A DNA stretch of 34,534 bases, from positions 546 through 35,079 of the forward strand of contig JAFEGM010000028.1 of NCBI GenBank assembly GCA_018240025.1, written 5' to 3'. This DNA comes from Verrucomicrobiota bacterium (GTDB taxonomy: Bacteria > Verrucomicrobiota > Verrucomicrobiia > Chthoniobacterales > SZAS-18). This document shows positions 22,362 to 29,974 of this stretch, piece after piece. The position numbers were made by a program, and so were the translations under genes. Below the pieces are notes generated by a model. It was not told where the DNA came from and searched no databases. It saw nothing but the letters and a program-made list of their open reading frames with translations. The number at the start of each line of letters is the position of its first letter. Position 1 is the stretch's first letter.

Positions 22362-23137
22362 TGGATTTCGCCAGCATCGCCATCCTCTTCGCGGCCGGCT
22401 TCGGCGCCGGGGCGGTCAACGCCATGGCGGGCGGCGGCACGATGATCAGCTTCCCGGCGCTGCTCTACGTCGGGGGCGATGCCAAGGTCGCCGCGGTCAC
22501 CAGCATCGTAGCGCTCCTGCCGGGCTCGTTCGGCGGCGCGCTCGGCTATCGGCAACGCTTCGCCAGCGTGGCCGGCTGGCTGAAGATCTTCCTGCCGGTC
22601 TGTCTCGTGGGCGGCATTCTCGGTAGCTGGCTGCTCTACGTCACGCCGACCAAGACCTTCGACCGCATCATCCCTTTTCTCCTTCTTTTCGCGACCCTGC
22701 TCTTCCTGAGCCAGAGCGCGATGAACCGCGCCCTGCGCGACCGCGCCGTCCGAGCCGAGGAGCGCAGCCCCGCCTGGCTGGTGGGGGCCGCGCTCTTCCA
22801 GTTCGCGGTCGCCACGTACGGCGGCTATTTCAGCGCCGGCATGGGCATCATGATGCTGGCCTCGTTCGGCATCCTCGGCTTTCGCGACATCAACCAGATG
22901 AACACGCTGAAGGTGGTGCTGAACTTCTCCGGCAACCTCATCGCGGTGCTCTTCTTCGCCACCACCGGACTCGTGCATTGGACCCACGCGCTCTGCGCCG
23001 GGCTGGGCGCCGTGGTGGGCGGATTCGCCGGCTCGAGCCTGGCCCTGCGGCTCCCGCAGGCCGCCGTCCGGGCCACAGTCACCGTCGTGGGCCTCGTGCT
23101 CTCGGCCCTGCTCTTCTACAAGCAATTCGCGGGATGA
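22361..23137 (+). CDS. TauE/SafE-family sulfite/sulfonate exporter-like permease
   Basis: A 258-residue membrane protein of the TauE/SafE (DUF81) family. The N-terminal half-repeat has GFGAGAVNAMAGGGTMISFPALL, the family hallmark, followed by a GGxLGSWLLY segment. The second half-repeat has YGGYFSAGMGIMMLASFGI and LNFSGNLIAVLFF. About eight transmembrane segments are expected. Members move sulfur-containing or small organic anions across the inner membrane; the substrate here is not known. It is coupled to the upstream four-Cys gene. A TTG codon directly before the ATG could also be used. It converges with the hydrolase gene, with 25 GC-rich bases between. Confidence 0.92.
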   Translation: MDFASIAILFAAGFGAGAVNAMAGGGTMISFPALLYVGGDAKVAAVTSIVALLPGSFGGALGYRQRFASVAGWLKIFLPVCLVGGILGSWLLYVTPTKTFDRIIPFLLLFATLLFLSQSAMNRALRDRAVRAEERSPAWLVGAALFQFAVATYGGYFSAGMGIMMLASFGILGFRDINQMNTLKVVLNFSGNLIAVLFFATTGLVHWTHALCAGLGAVVGGFAGSSLALRLPQAAVRATVTVVGLVLSALLFYKQFAG

Positions 23138-23162
23138 CCGCGGCGGCGCCGGCCGCCCGCCG

Positions 23163-23780
23163 TCACTGCAGGAACGGATTCATCAGCCGCTCCCGGCCGA
23201 TGGTCGTGGCCGGACCATGTCCGGGCAGCACGCGCACGTCGTCCCCCAGCGGGAAGAGTTTTTCGCGAATACTGCGGTAGAGCAGCGCCTCGTCGCCGAA
23301 AGGCAGGTCGGTCCGCCCCACGCCCAGCGCGAAGAGGGTGTCGCCAGCGATGACGAAGCGCTCCTCCGCGCGAAAGAAAGCCACGCTCCCCGGGCAGTGC
23401 CCCGGCACCTCCAACAGTTGGAAGGCCACGCCGGCAAATTCGGCCAGGGCGCTCTCGTGGATGGGCTGGCCGCCGCGGATCTGGCGCAGTTCCTGATCGA
23501 TCCCCCAGCGGCGGAAGGCGTCGCGGTCGCGCAGGAACAGCTCACCTTCGGGATGATACCAGATGGGGCAGTCGAACGCCTCCTCCACGGCCGCGGCCTC
23601 CTCCACGTGGTCGAGATGGGCGTGGGTCAGGAGCAGGCCCTCCACCTTCCAGCCTTTTTCCTGGGCCCACGCCACCGTGCCACCGGGGGCGTCAAAAATC
23701 AGGCGGCCGCCCGAGGGCGTCGGGACGGCGTAGGCGTTGGTTTGGAAGAGACCGCCGGTATGAACTTCGAGACGCAGCAT
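23163..23780 (-). CDS. metallo-beta-lactamase-fold hydrolase (glyoxalase II-like)
   Basis: A 205-residue protein of the MBL fold. The metal-binding motif THAHLDH is at 52-58, with His128 in PGHCPGS, Asp147 in IAGDTLF, and His188 in LPGHGP: the full set for a two-metal site. The layout, with VPGHCPGSVAFF and GVGRTDLPFG, is the glyoxalase-II/persulfide-dioxygenase branch, so thioester or similar hydrolysis is likely; the substrate is not set. The ATG at 23780 was chosen because MLRLEVHTGGLFQTNAY is the family start. It lies 13 nt after the glycosyltransferase stop in the same direction, so probably in one transcript with it. Confidence 0.92.
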   Translation of the reverse strand: MLRLEVHTGGLFQTNAYAVPTPSGGRLIFDAPGGTVAWAQEKGWKVEGLLLTHAHLDHVEEAAAVEEAFDCPIWYHPEGELFLRDRDAFRRWGIDQELRQIRGGQPIHESALAEFAGVAFQLLEVPGHCPGSVAFFRAEERFVIAGDTLFALGVGRTDLPFGDEALLYRSIREKLFPLGDDVRVLPGHGPATTIGRERLMNPFLQ

Positions 23781-23793
23781 GGAGCCAGACCGA

Positions 23794-24960
23794 TTAACAC
23801 AGAATCCGCGCGCCGAGCAGGTTTTCCGCGGCAGTACGCCAGGAGGTGGCGAGAGCCCGGGTACGCCCAGCCGCTCCGAGCCGGTCTCGCAGGGCAGGGT
23901 CGTCCAGCAGCCGCTCGATGGCTCCCGCCAGCGCGGCCAGGTCCCCCTCTGGCACGAGCAGCCCGGTTTCATCCTCCAGTACCGCCTCGGCCACTCCGCC
24001 GGTGCGGGCCGCGATCACCGGCAGCCCGAAGGCCCCGGCCTCGAGGTAGGTCAGACCGAAGCCCTCGAGCGAATCGGGCAGCTCGCGGCTGGCCAGGACG
24101 TAGGCATCCGCCGCGCGGTACACCTCGGGCAGTCGCGCATCGGGGACTTCCCCAAGTTCCTCCACCATCACGCCAGCCGCCCGAGCGGTGGCGAGCACGT
24201 CGTCCCGGTAGGCCGGCGCCCCGGTGCCTCCCAGCACCCAACGAACTCGCCGCCGCACGCGCTCGGGCAGGCGCCCGAGAGCGCGCGCCGTTTCCAGTTG
24301 TCCCTTCCGCTGATGCAGGCGCGCCAGCGTCAGCAGCCGAAACGGATCACCCGGCCGGGGCGTGGGCGAATTCTCGGCCGCAGCGCGCAACTGGGCGGGC
24401 AGAGCGCACGGTAGTCGGATGATCGGAACGCCGGGCGGAATCCAGCCGGTTGCCTGCAACCGCTGCGCCACCGCCTCCGTAGTGCAGGCCGGTTGCCAGC
24501 CCGCAGCCAGCGCACGCCGCAGCGCGTGTCTCCAGCAGGGCTGGCGCTGGAATTTGAGGATCTCGGAGCCGTGGAAGACCACGGTGACGCGTCCGGGAAA
24601 GAGGTCAGCTGCGATTTCCCTGAGGATCAGTGCGGCGCGCAGAGCCCCGACGCTGGCCAGCGCAATCCGCCAAGGGCGTCGCTCCGACATGGTGCGAGCC
24701 AGGCTCCAGGCGAGGCGCGCAGTATCCCAAGGAGCCAGCGTGCCTGCATTTCGCCACCGGACCGTGCGAATTGCAGCGGGAGAGCCCGCATCTTCGGGCA
24801 TTCCGCCATAATCGGGTGCCCAAACCTCCGGGCAAACTCCCAGCCCGGCGAGGGCCAGCGCAATTTCCCTCACCAACGTGGCCGCACCGCCGCGAAAAGG
24901 GGCGTATTCGTGCGTCACCAGCGCGACCTCTGAAGCGTCAGGGTGTTCTTGTGAAGGCAT
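23794..24960 (-). CDS. glycosyltransferase family 4
   Basis: A 388-residue GT-B glycosyltransferase of the GT4 (WaaG/PimB-like) group. The N-terminal domain has VTHEYAPFRGGAATLVREIA, which binds the acceptor side. The C-terminal domain has the LTLARLHQRKGQ loop and the donor-binding motif SLEGFGLTYLEAGAFGLPVIA, with the two glutamates Glu299 and Glu307 of the E-x7-E pattern. It transfers a sugar from a nucleotide-sugar to a lipid, small molecule or polysaccharide acceptor at the cytoplasmic face. The start at 24960 gives MPSQEHPDASEVALV; the frame is open to 25005 but the extension is not family-like. It lies upstream of the MBL hydrolase. Sugar and acceptor are unknown. Confidence 0.9.
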   Translation of the reverse strand: MPSQEHPDASEVALVTHEYAPFRGGAATLVREIALALAGLGVCPEVWAPDYGGMPEDAGSPAAIRTVRWRNAGTLAPWDTARLAWSLARTMSERRPWRIALASVGALRAALILREIAADLFPGRVTVVFHGSEILKFQRQPCWRHALRRALAAGWQPACTTEAVAQRLQATGWIPPGVPIIRLPCALPAQLRAAAENSPTPRPGDPFRLLTLARLHQRKGQLETARALGRLPERVRRRVRWVLGGTGAPAYRDDVLATARAAGVMVEELGEVPDARLPEVYRAADAYVLASRELPDSLEGFGLTYLEAGAFGLPVIAARTGGVAEAVLEDETGLLVPEGDLAALAGAIERLLDDPALRDRLGAAGRTRALATSWRTAAENLLGARILC

Positions 24961-25057
24961 GCGGGCGGCGCGGCACGGGGTCTGCAGCGCACTCCACGGT
25001 CGCATGGACCCGGTTTCCGTGCATTATTGCTCACTCCACTCGTCCGAAAAAAGCCCG

Positions 25058-26041
25058 ATGTCCGCCGCCGCCCCACTCACTGAAGAACAGATCCAGGAGG
25101 TCCGCACGACCCTGAAGCGCTGTTCGCCTGCCACCATCGAAGCGGCCATCCGTTTTCGCGAAACGCGCGATCCAGCCTGCGTTCCAACCATTGTCTATGG
25201 GATCATCGAACGCCACATGCCACCCGAGGCGCCGCAGAAGCTGGCCGAGGCGACCGACGAGACCGAGCTCATCCGCGATCTTGGGATCGACTCGCTGACC
25301 ATGCTCGAGATCGTGCTGCAGATCGAGGAAACGCTCGGCATCAGCATCGACAACTCCGAACTGCGCGAGATCCGCACGCTCGGCGCGGTGAAGAGCTTCA
25401 TCGACCGCAAGCTCAGCGGCACCACCGAAGCCGAGGCCTCCGCCGCGGCCGCGCGCCAGAGCTTTTCCCGCGAAGAAATCGCCCTGCTGCTGCCCCAGCA
25501 GCCGCCCTTCCTCTTCCTCGACAGCGCCGAGATCGCCGGCGAGCAGGTCACAGCCAAGTACCACATCCGGGGCGACGAGCATTTCCTCGAGGGGCACTTC
25601 AAGGATCAGCCGGTCTTCCCCGCCACCATCGTCTTCGAAGCCCTTGGCCAGGCGGCCTGCCTCTGGCTGTTGCACACGCAGGGCGCCCCGGCCGACGCCA
25701 AGAACGACGTCGTTTTCGCCTCCATGGAGGAGGCGCATTTCCACCGCCGAGCCCGTCCGGGCGATACGCTCGAGTTCACCGTCGAGCTCGACCGCGTGCG
25801 GGCTCCGCTGGCCATCTTCCGCGGCTCGGTCCAGTCGGCCGGCCGGCGGGTGGCGGAAGTGCGGAAGCTGATGCTGGCGTTCGGGCCGGGGATCGCCGAC
25901 CAAGCCGAAGGGCTGGCCGAGCGGGCTGACCGAGCCGAGCAGCCGCCGTCTCCGTCGCTTCCGGCTTCCAACGGGACTCACGCGCCCGAGCCGCTGGCCG
26001 CCGAACGCGAGCTGGCCGTTGCCGCAGGGCTGCGCACCTGA
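25058..26041 (+). CDS. acyl carrier protein fused to FabZ-like dehydratase
   Basis: A 327-residue two-domain protein. Residues about 40-120 are an acyl carrier domain with LGIDSLTMLEIVLQIEE, where Ser79 is the phosphopantetheine site. Residues about 137-275 are a FabZ/FabA-like hotdog: LLLPQQPPFLFLDSAEI, then EGHFKDQPVFPATIVFEALGQAA with catalytic His180 and Glu194, then HFHRRARPGDTLEF and VRKLMLAF. It should dehydrate 3-hydroxyacyl chains while one is held on its own carrier, or act in trans. The usual FabZ PHRxPF near position 147 reads PQQPPF, so that non-catalytic His is replaced. The tail (280-327) is low-complexity and Glu/Ala-rich. The start at 25058 (MSAAAPLTEEQ) is preferred over the upstream Met at 25004. 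No KAS or ketoreductase is adjacent. The pathway is unclear. Confidence 0.86.
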   Translation: MSAAAPLTEEQIQEVRTTLKRCSPATIEAAIRFRETRDPACVPTIVYGIIERHMPPEAPQKLAEATDETELIRDLGIDSLTMLEIVLQIEETLGISIDNSELREIRTLGAVKSFIDRKLSGTTEAEASAAAARQSFSREEIALLLPQQPPFLFLDSAEIAGEQVTAKYHIRGDEHFLEGHFKDQPVFPATIVFEALGQAACLWLLHTQGAPADAKNDVVFASMEEAHFHRRARPGDTLEFTVELDRVRAPLAIFRGSVQSAGRRVAEVRKLMLAFGPGIADQAEGLAERADRAEQPPSPSLPASNGTHAPEPLAAERELAVAAGLRT

Positions 26042-26056
26042 GCCTTCAGCAAGGCT
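26041..26056. terminator. hairpin between convergent genes
   Basis: AGCCTT-CAGC-AAGGCT is a perfect 6-bp stem beginning at the last base of the ACP-dehydratase stop codon and 5 nt before the purS stop. It is probably a shared 3'-end structure for the convergent pair; there is no T-run. Confidence 0.5.
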
Positions 26057-26060
26057 GGGC

Positions 26061-26306
26061 TCAGACCACCTCGATCCGGTAGTCTTCGATCACCGGATTC
26101 GAGAGGAAATCGCGCGCGGCGGTCTCCAGCCGCGCCCGCAGATCGGCATCGTCCGCCGAGGCGCCCTCCAACTCGATCTCGAGCACTTTCCCGGCCCGCA
26201 CCGCCGTGGCCGCGGGCACGCCCACCTGGCGGAGGGTGTTGCGAATGGCGACGCCCTGAGGGTCCAGCACGGAGGCCTTGGGCATGACGGTGACGCGGAC
26301 TTTCAT
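26061..26306 (-). CDS. purS: phosphoribosylformylglycinamidine synthase subunit PurS
   Basis: An 81-residue PurS, the small subunit of the PurL/PurQ/PurS complex for FGAM formation in purine synthesis. The start MKVRVTVMPKASVLDPQGVAI and the later LEIELEG and FLSNPVIEDYRIEVV are family phrases; DPQG is the usual turn. Its length is normal. The ATG at 26306 was chosen for this start; the frame is open upstream to 26354. It is stand-alone here, with no purQ or purL beside it, so those must lie elsewhere. It converges with the ACP-dehydratase gene and diverges from the pilin-like gene. Confidence 0.93.
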   Translation of the reverse strand: MKVRVTVMPKASVLDPQGVAIRNTLRQVGVPAATAVRAGKVLEIELEGASADDADLRARLETAARDFLSNPVIEDYRIEVV

Positions 26307-26369
26307 CGCCCGGACCATCGGCGGATTCGCCCGGCCCGCAACTGCCCCCGACATAGGTGAAATGACATT

Positions 26370-26428
26370 CAGAAATAGAAAGTTTTTTCTGATTGCTGAA
26401 ATAGGTTCCCCTGCTAGCCTGCGCGGCC
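26370..26428 (+). promoter_or_regulatory. AT-rich promoter region of the pilin-like gene
   Basis: This leader is clearly AT-richer than its surroundings. An inverted repeat CAGAAA / TTTCTG (26370-26391) precedes a possible sigma-70 promoter, TTGCTG, 16 nt, TAGCCT. The repeat could be an operator. The promoter match is only moderate. Confidence 0.4.
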
Positions 26429-27217
26429 ATGATCGGCCGTCCCTTCCGCCTCCGCGCCCTGACCGCGCTGGAGTTGGTGTTCACCGTGGCGATCATCGTG
26501 CTGGCGGTGGGTCTCGGCCGACTGGCTTTCGTCCGCGTGGTCGAACAGCGGGCCCGGGCCGCCACCCGCGCCTACCTCGCGGCGATCGATGCGGCCAAGC
26601 TCGAATGGCAGTCGCGCCACCCCGACGTCGATCCCGCGACCGAGCCGCCGGAGGCTGACATCGTGCCGCTGCTCTCCCTCGGCGGCCGCGCGCCCCTCGC
26701 CCGCCTGGCGGATCTGGCGCCGCTGACGGGTGGACGCGCCTTTTTCATCAATGCGCTCCGCCAACCCGCTACGTGCAGTCCGCCGCTGGACGGCGAGGGC
26801 CCGTCTGCCGGGGGCACGCCGGTGCCCACGGCCGCGCCCACGCCGACCCCGCTGCCGGCGGCCACCGCCACGCCGCGCCCATCGGCGACCCTGGCGCCGA
26901 GCCCGACGCCGGTCGCATCGAACACGCCCACGCCGACGCCGGAGCCGACCGCCACCGTCTGGCCGAGTCCGACCGCCAGTCCGACCCCTCCGGGCCCGAC
27001 CCTCACGCCCCAGCCCACCTCCGCGCCGCTCCCCAGCCCCACCCCGCTGCCGACCGCGACGCAGGCGCCGACCGCGGCACCCACCACGACGCCCCCACCC
27101 ACCGCCACGCCGCCGCCCCTGCCCAGTCCCACTCGCCTTCCAGCCACCCCCACGCCGGAGCCGAGCTTCCCACCCACTCCGACGCCGAGCCGGCCTTCCG
27201 GCACCTTCGAGCCCTAG
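26429..27217 (+). CDS. type IV pilin-like protein with Pro/Thr-rich tail
   Basis: A 262-residue protein. The N-terminus has a prepilin-type signal: a short basic leader (MIGRPFRLRA) then LTALELVFTVAIIVLAVGLG, with Glu15 as the conserved +5 residue if PilD cuts after Ala10 (the usual Gly at -1 is replaced by Ala). Residues 40-128 are a short pilin-like body (AATRAYLAAIDAAKLEWQSR...). From about 130 to the end the sequence is almost only Pro, Thr, Ala and Ser, with many PTPTP-like repeats, a flexible wall-spanning or glycosylation-prone stalk. It lies 4 nt before a GspF/PilC-like gene, so both probably act in one type II/IV-pilus-like machine. The role as pilin is by signal and context, not by full family match. 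Confidence 0.82.
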   Translation: MIGRPFRLRALTALELVFTVAIIVLAVGLGRLAFVRVVEQRARAATRAYLAAIDAAKLEWQSRHPDVDPATEPPEADIVPLLSLGGRAPLARLADLAPLTGGRAFFINALRQPATCSPPLDGEGPSAGGTPVPTAAPTPTPLPAATATPRPSATLAPSPTPVASNTPTPTPEPTATVWPSPTASPTPPGPTLTPQPTSAPLPSPTPLPTATQAPTAAPTTTPPPTATPPPLPSPTRLPATPTPEPSFPPTPTPSRPSGTFEP

Positions 27218-27221
27218 CGCC

Positions 27222-28475
27222 ATGAATTTCGTCGCCTATATCGAGGATCCCCGCGCGCCCGGCACCTTCCGACGCGAGACCTACACCGCGGAGAATGGCG
27301 CCGGGGCGGATCTCGCGATCATGGACCGCCATCGCGGCCGGGCCGCGGCCGCGCTCTTCGAAAGCGGCGCCAAGCCCCACCCGGCGGGCACGCGCCGCTT
27401 CGCCTACACCGCCGGCGGCCGGCTGGCGATCCAGCTCGATTTCTGGCGTTCCCTCGAGACCTCCACCCGCATGAAGCTGATGCTGCCCCGCGCCCTCGGC
27501 ATCGTGGCCAGCGCGGGCATGACCAAGGAGTTGCGCGACGCTGCCAAGGCAGCCGAGACGATGATCACCTCAGGCCTGCCTTCCTTCGCCTCGGCGCTCG
27601 AACGTCTGCCGAATCTCTCCGACAAAGCGGTGACCGCCATGGTCCGCTCCTCGGAGGCGGGGGCCCGCCTGGGCGAGGGCTTCGGGCAGATCGTGACCAT
27701 TCTCAATGCCCGCGCCGCCCTCCGTCGGGCCGTCCGCTCGGCCCTCGTCTATCCCGCCATCGTGCTCGCCATGGCCAGCGCCCTCGCCATCTTCCTGCTG
27801 GTGCGGGTGGTACCGACCTTCACCGAGATCTACAAGGAACTCGGCGCCCGCCTGCCCCTGCCGACCCGCGTGCTGATGAGCATCAGCGACTTCCTGCAGA
27901 CGCATCCGCTCCTCACCGCCGCAGGCCTCGTCGGAGCCTTGGCCGCCGCGCTCGCCGTCGCGCCGCTCGTGACCAGCCCCATTCTGGTCAATGGCCGTCC
28001 GCTTCTGCAGCGAGTTCTGCTCAAGCTCCCCGTCTTCGGCTCCCTGCTCAAGCTCTCCTGGGAGGCGCTCTTCGCCCGGACGTTCGCCTCGCTGCTCGCC
28101 TCCAAGCTCCTGCCGCCCGTCGCCCTGCTGCTCTGCCGCCAGCTTTCGTGGTCGATGGACTTCGGCGCCGCGGTCGCCCGCATTCAGGAGGCCAATGCGA
28201 AAGGTTCGACCGTACATGCCGCCATGGCCCGCGAACGGGAATTCTTCGGGCCGCAACTCGTGGCGGCGATCGAGATCGGCGAGCAGACGGGAAATCTGCT
28301 CGAAATGGTCAGCATCTACGCCGACACGGCTGAGATCCGCTTGAAGGAGATCTCCGCCGCCCTGCAGCAGACCCTCGAACCGATCCTGATCGGCTTCGTA
28401 GCCGCCATCGTCGGTCTCATCGTCGCCGCGCTCTTCCTGCCCTTGGCGGGCATGCTCGATTCGATCAAACCCTAA
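27222..28475 (+). CDS. GspF/PilC-like inner-membrane platform protein
   Basis: A 417-residue protein of the T2SF/GspF family. The first domain (about 90-180) has VASAGMTKELRDAAKAAETMITSGLPSFASAL and the phrase MVRSSEAGARLGEGFGQIV. Hydrophobic segments follow (ALVYPAIVLAMASALAIFLL and others). The second domain has VAAIEIGEQTGNLLEMVSIYAD, then LEPILIGFVAAIVGLIVAALFLPL at the C-terminus. It forms the membrane platform that couples an assembly ATPase to pilin or pseudopilin insertion. The N-terminal 80 residues (MNFVAYIEDPRAPGTFRRET...) are not typical. No GspE/PilB ATPase, prepilin peptidase or secretin lies in the window. It follows the pilin-like gene by 4 nt. A heptad repeat tract begins 8 nt after its stop. 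Confidence 0.88.
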   Translation: MNFVAYIEDPRAPGTFRRETYTAENGAGADLAIMDRHRGRAAAALFESGAKPHPAGTRRFAYTAGGRLAIQLDFWRSLETSTRMKLMLPRALGIVASAGMTKELRDAAKAAETMITSGLPSFASALERLPNLSDKAVTAMVRSSEAGARLGEGFGQIVTILNARAALRRAVRSALVYPAIVLAMASALAIFLLVRVVPTFTEIYKELGARLPLPTRVLMSISDFLQTHPLLTAAGLVGALAAALAVAPLVTSPILVNGRPLLQRVLLKLPVFGSLLKLSWEALFARTFASLLASKLLPPVALLLCRQLSWSMDFGAAVARIQEANAKGSTVHAAMAREREFFGPQLVAAIEIGEQTGNLLEMVSIYADTAEIRLKEISAALQQTLEPILIGFVAAIVGLIVAALFLPLAGMLDSIKP

Positions 28476-28482
28476 AGGGGAA

Positions 28483-28517
28483 AGATCCAAGAAGCAGGAG
28501 CCAAGAAACAAGAAAGC
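28483..28517. repeat. heptad-periodic intergenic tract D
   Basis: Five 7-bp units of AAGANNC type: AAGATCC, AAGAAGC, AGGAGCC, AAGAAAC, AAGAAAG. It follows the GspF stop directly, in the sense direction. The same word family recurs inverted at 28642-28698. Confidence 0.8.
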
Positions 28518-28641
28518 TTCAGGCCGCAAGGCTGAAGGAGTGCGCGCTGAGCACGGTTCTACGCATTTCTCTTGCGTCTCTACGGCAAAGGATCCGCCTC
28601 CCGCTCCGCCCCCTCTTCTTGCCCCTTCCCCTTAACACGAT

Positions 28642-28698
28642 TTGAATCTTGTCTCTTGCCTCTTGAATTTTAGGTTTGCGCCTCTTGAATCTTAGATT
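28642..28698. repeat. heptad-periodic intergenic tract E, inverted copy of D family
   Basis: On the plus strand it reads TTGAATC, TTGTCTC, TTGCCTC, TTGAATT, TTAGGTT, an 8-nt step, TTGAATC, TTAGATT. On the minus strand these are AAGANNC-like, as in tract D. It runs into the glpX stop codon. Confidence 0.8.
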
Positions 28699-29759
28699 TT
28701 CGACAGTGCCTGCGTACTGCGCAGGCGGATCACCTTTTCCTCCAGATTGTGGTAGGTGGTGATGTAGCGGACCGTCTGCGTCTTGGCCCGCATGAGGACC
28801 GAGTGGGTGATGGCGGTGTTACCGCGCACCTTGACCCCCTCCAGGAGTGGGCTGTCGCTGATGCCGGTGGCCAGGAAGAGGATGTTCTTCCCGTGGGCCA
28901 GATCGTCGGCGTAATAGACCTTGTCGAGCTTGTCGCCGTGGCCGTCGGCGACGAGCTTTTCGCGCTCGGCATTGTCCCGCGGCCACATGACGCATTGCAT
29001 GTCGCCGCCCAGGCACTTCACGCCGGCGGCGGCCAGCACGGCCTCCGGGGAGCCGCCCACGCCAATGTAAAGATCCACCCCGCTTTCGGGCAGTGAGGGC
29101 GCGATGGCCGCCGCAATGTCGCCGTCGCCGAACATGCGCAGGGACGCGCCCATGCGGCGGATTTCCTTTACCAGCGCCTCGTGGCGCGGACGGTCCATCA
29201 CCAGCACGACGACGTCCTTGACCGGCTTTTCCAGAATACGGGCCACGGCCGTGAGAATCTCTTCGACGGGATTCTGCACCTTGACCGTTTCCATCCCCGA
29301 ACGCCGCATCCAGCGCGCCACCCTGGGACCATAGGCCAGCTTCATCATGTAGAACGAGGGAATGTCCTCCATCGAGGTCAGCTGCCCGTCCTCGGGGCTG
29401 GCGGCCGCCAGACAGCTGATCGAATTCGGGGCGCCCTTGGAGCAGTTGGTCGTGCCGTCGACCGGATCGAGCGCGATCTCGAAGCGGATCGCCCCCGGCT
29501 TCCAGGTGCCCAAGTGCTCGCCTTTGAAGATGCCCGGGGCGTTGTCCTTGATGCCCTCGCCGATGACCACCTCGCCCTGGATGTCCATCAGGTCGAACAT
29601 CCCGCGAATGGCATCGCAGGCCGCCTGATCGGCGGCCTCCTTGTCGCCCTTGCCCAGCCATTGGAGCGTGTTGAGCGCCGCTGCTTCGGTGGCCCGGACG
29701 AAGTCGAGTTCGATGATGCGCTCGATGGCGAAGTACTTTTCGGAGCTGGAGAGAGCCAT
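28692..29759 (-). CDS. glpX: class II fructose-1,6-bisphosphatase
   Basis: A 355-residue GlpX-type FBPase of the lithium-sensitive phosphatase superfamily. It hydrolyses fructose-1,6-bisphosphate in gluconeogenesis, in the cytoplasm. Metal and phosphate sites are visible: Glu68 in VVIGEGIKDNAP, Asp98 and Asp101 in ALDPVDGTTNCSKG, and further LYIGVGGSPEAVL and MQCVMWPRDNAE as in the family. Its length is normal or slightly longer than usual. The ATG at 29759 is preceded by a strongly C-rich leader. The last codons overlap heptad tract E. It converges with the GspF gene and diverges from the secreted double-psi-barrel-like protein. Confidence 0.95.
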   Translation of the reverse strand: MALSSSEKYFAIERIIELDFVRATEAAALNTLQWLGKGDKEAADQAACDAIRGMFDLMDIQGEVVIGEGIKDNAPGIFKGEHLGTWKPGAIRFEIALDPVDGTTNCSKGAPNSISCLAAASPEDGQLTSMEDIPSFYMMKLAYGPRVARWMRRSGMETVKVQNPVEEILTAVARILEKPVKDVVVLVMDRPRHEALVKEIRRMGASLRMFGDGDIAAAIAPSLPESGVDLYIGVGGSPEAVLAAAGVKCLGGDMQCVMWPRDNAEREKLVADGHGDKLDKVYYADDLAHGKNILFLATGISDSPLLEGVKVRGNTAITHSVLMRAKTQTVRYITTYHNLEEKVIRLRSTQALSKI

Positions 29760-29805
29760 GGGGGGAGGCGGGTTGGGGGGAAGTGACGAATGCCGAAGGA
29801 GGCCC

Positions 29806-29828
29806 GGTGAATCAATGACGAATTCACC
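29806..29828. promoter_or_regulatory. inverted repeat upstream of glpX
   Basis: The arms GGTGAAT / ATTCACC (7 bp) are separated by 9 nt, 47 nt before the glpX ATG in the divergent gap. It could be an operator for glpX or for the secreted protein gene. The rest of the gap shows no further clear signal. Confidence 0.4.
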
Positions 29829-29974
29829 GAGGTGCGGCCGGGCCGACGCTCCGCGGGCGTATTCGCCACTCCCAGACCGAGTTTTTCCCCACCCCGCGCA
29901 AGGCTGTCACTCCCCGCCTGCCCTGGGCGAAATCACTTGTCGCCTCTGGACATGACCGCTACCAATGCCCCCCT

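Noticed and set aside
25505..25645. Inactive dehydratase because PHRxPF is changed to PQQPPF
   Set aside because: The catalytic His and Glu of FabZ are in the GHF and FEAL motifs, and both are present (His180, Glu194).
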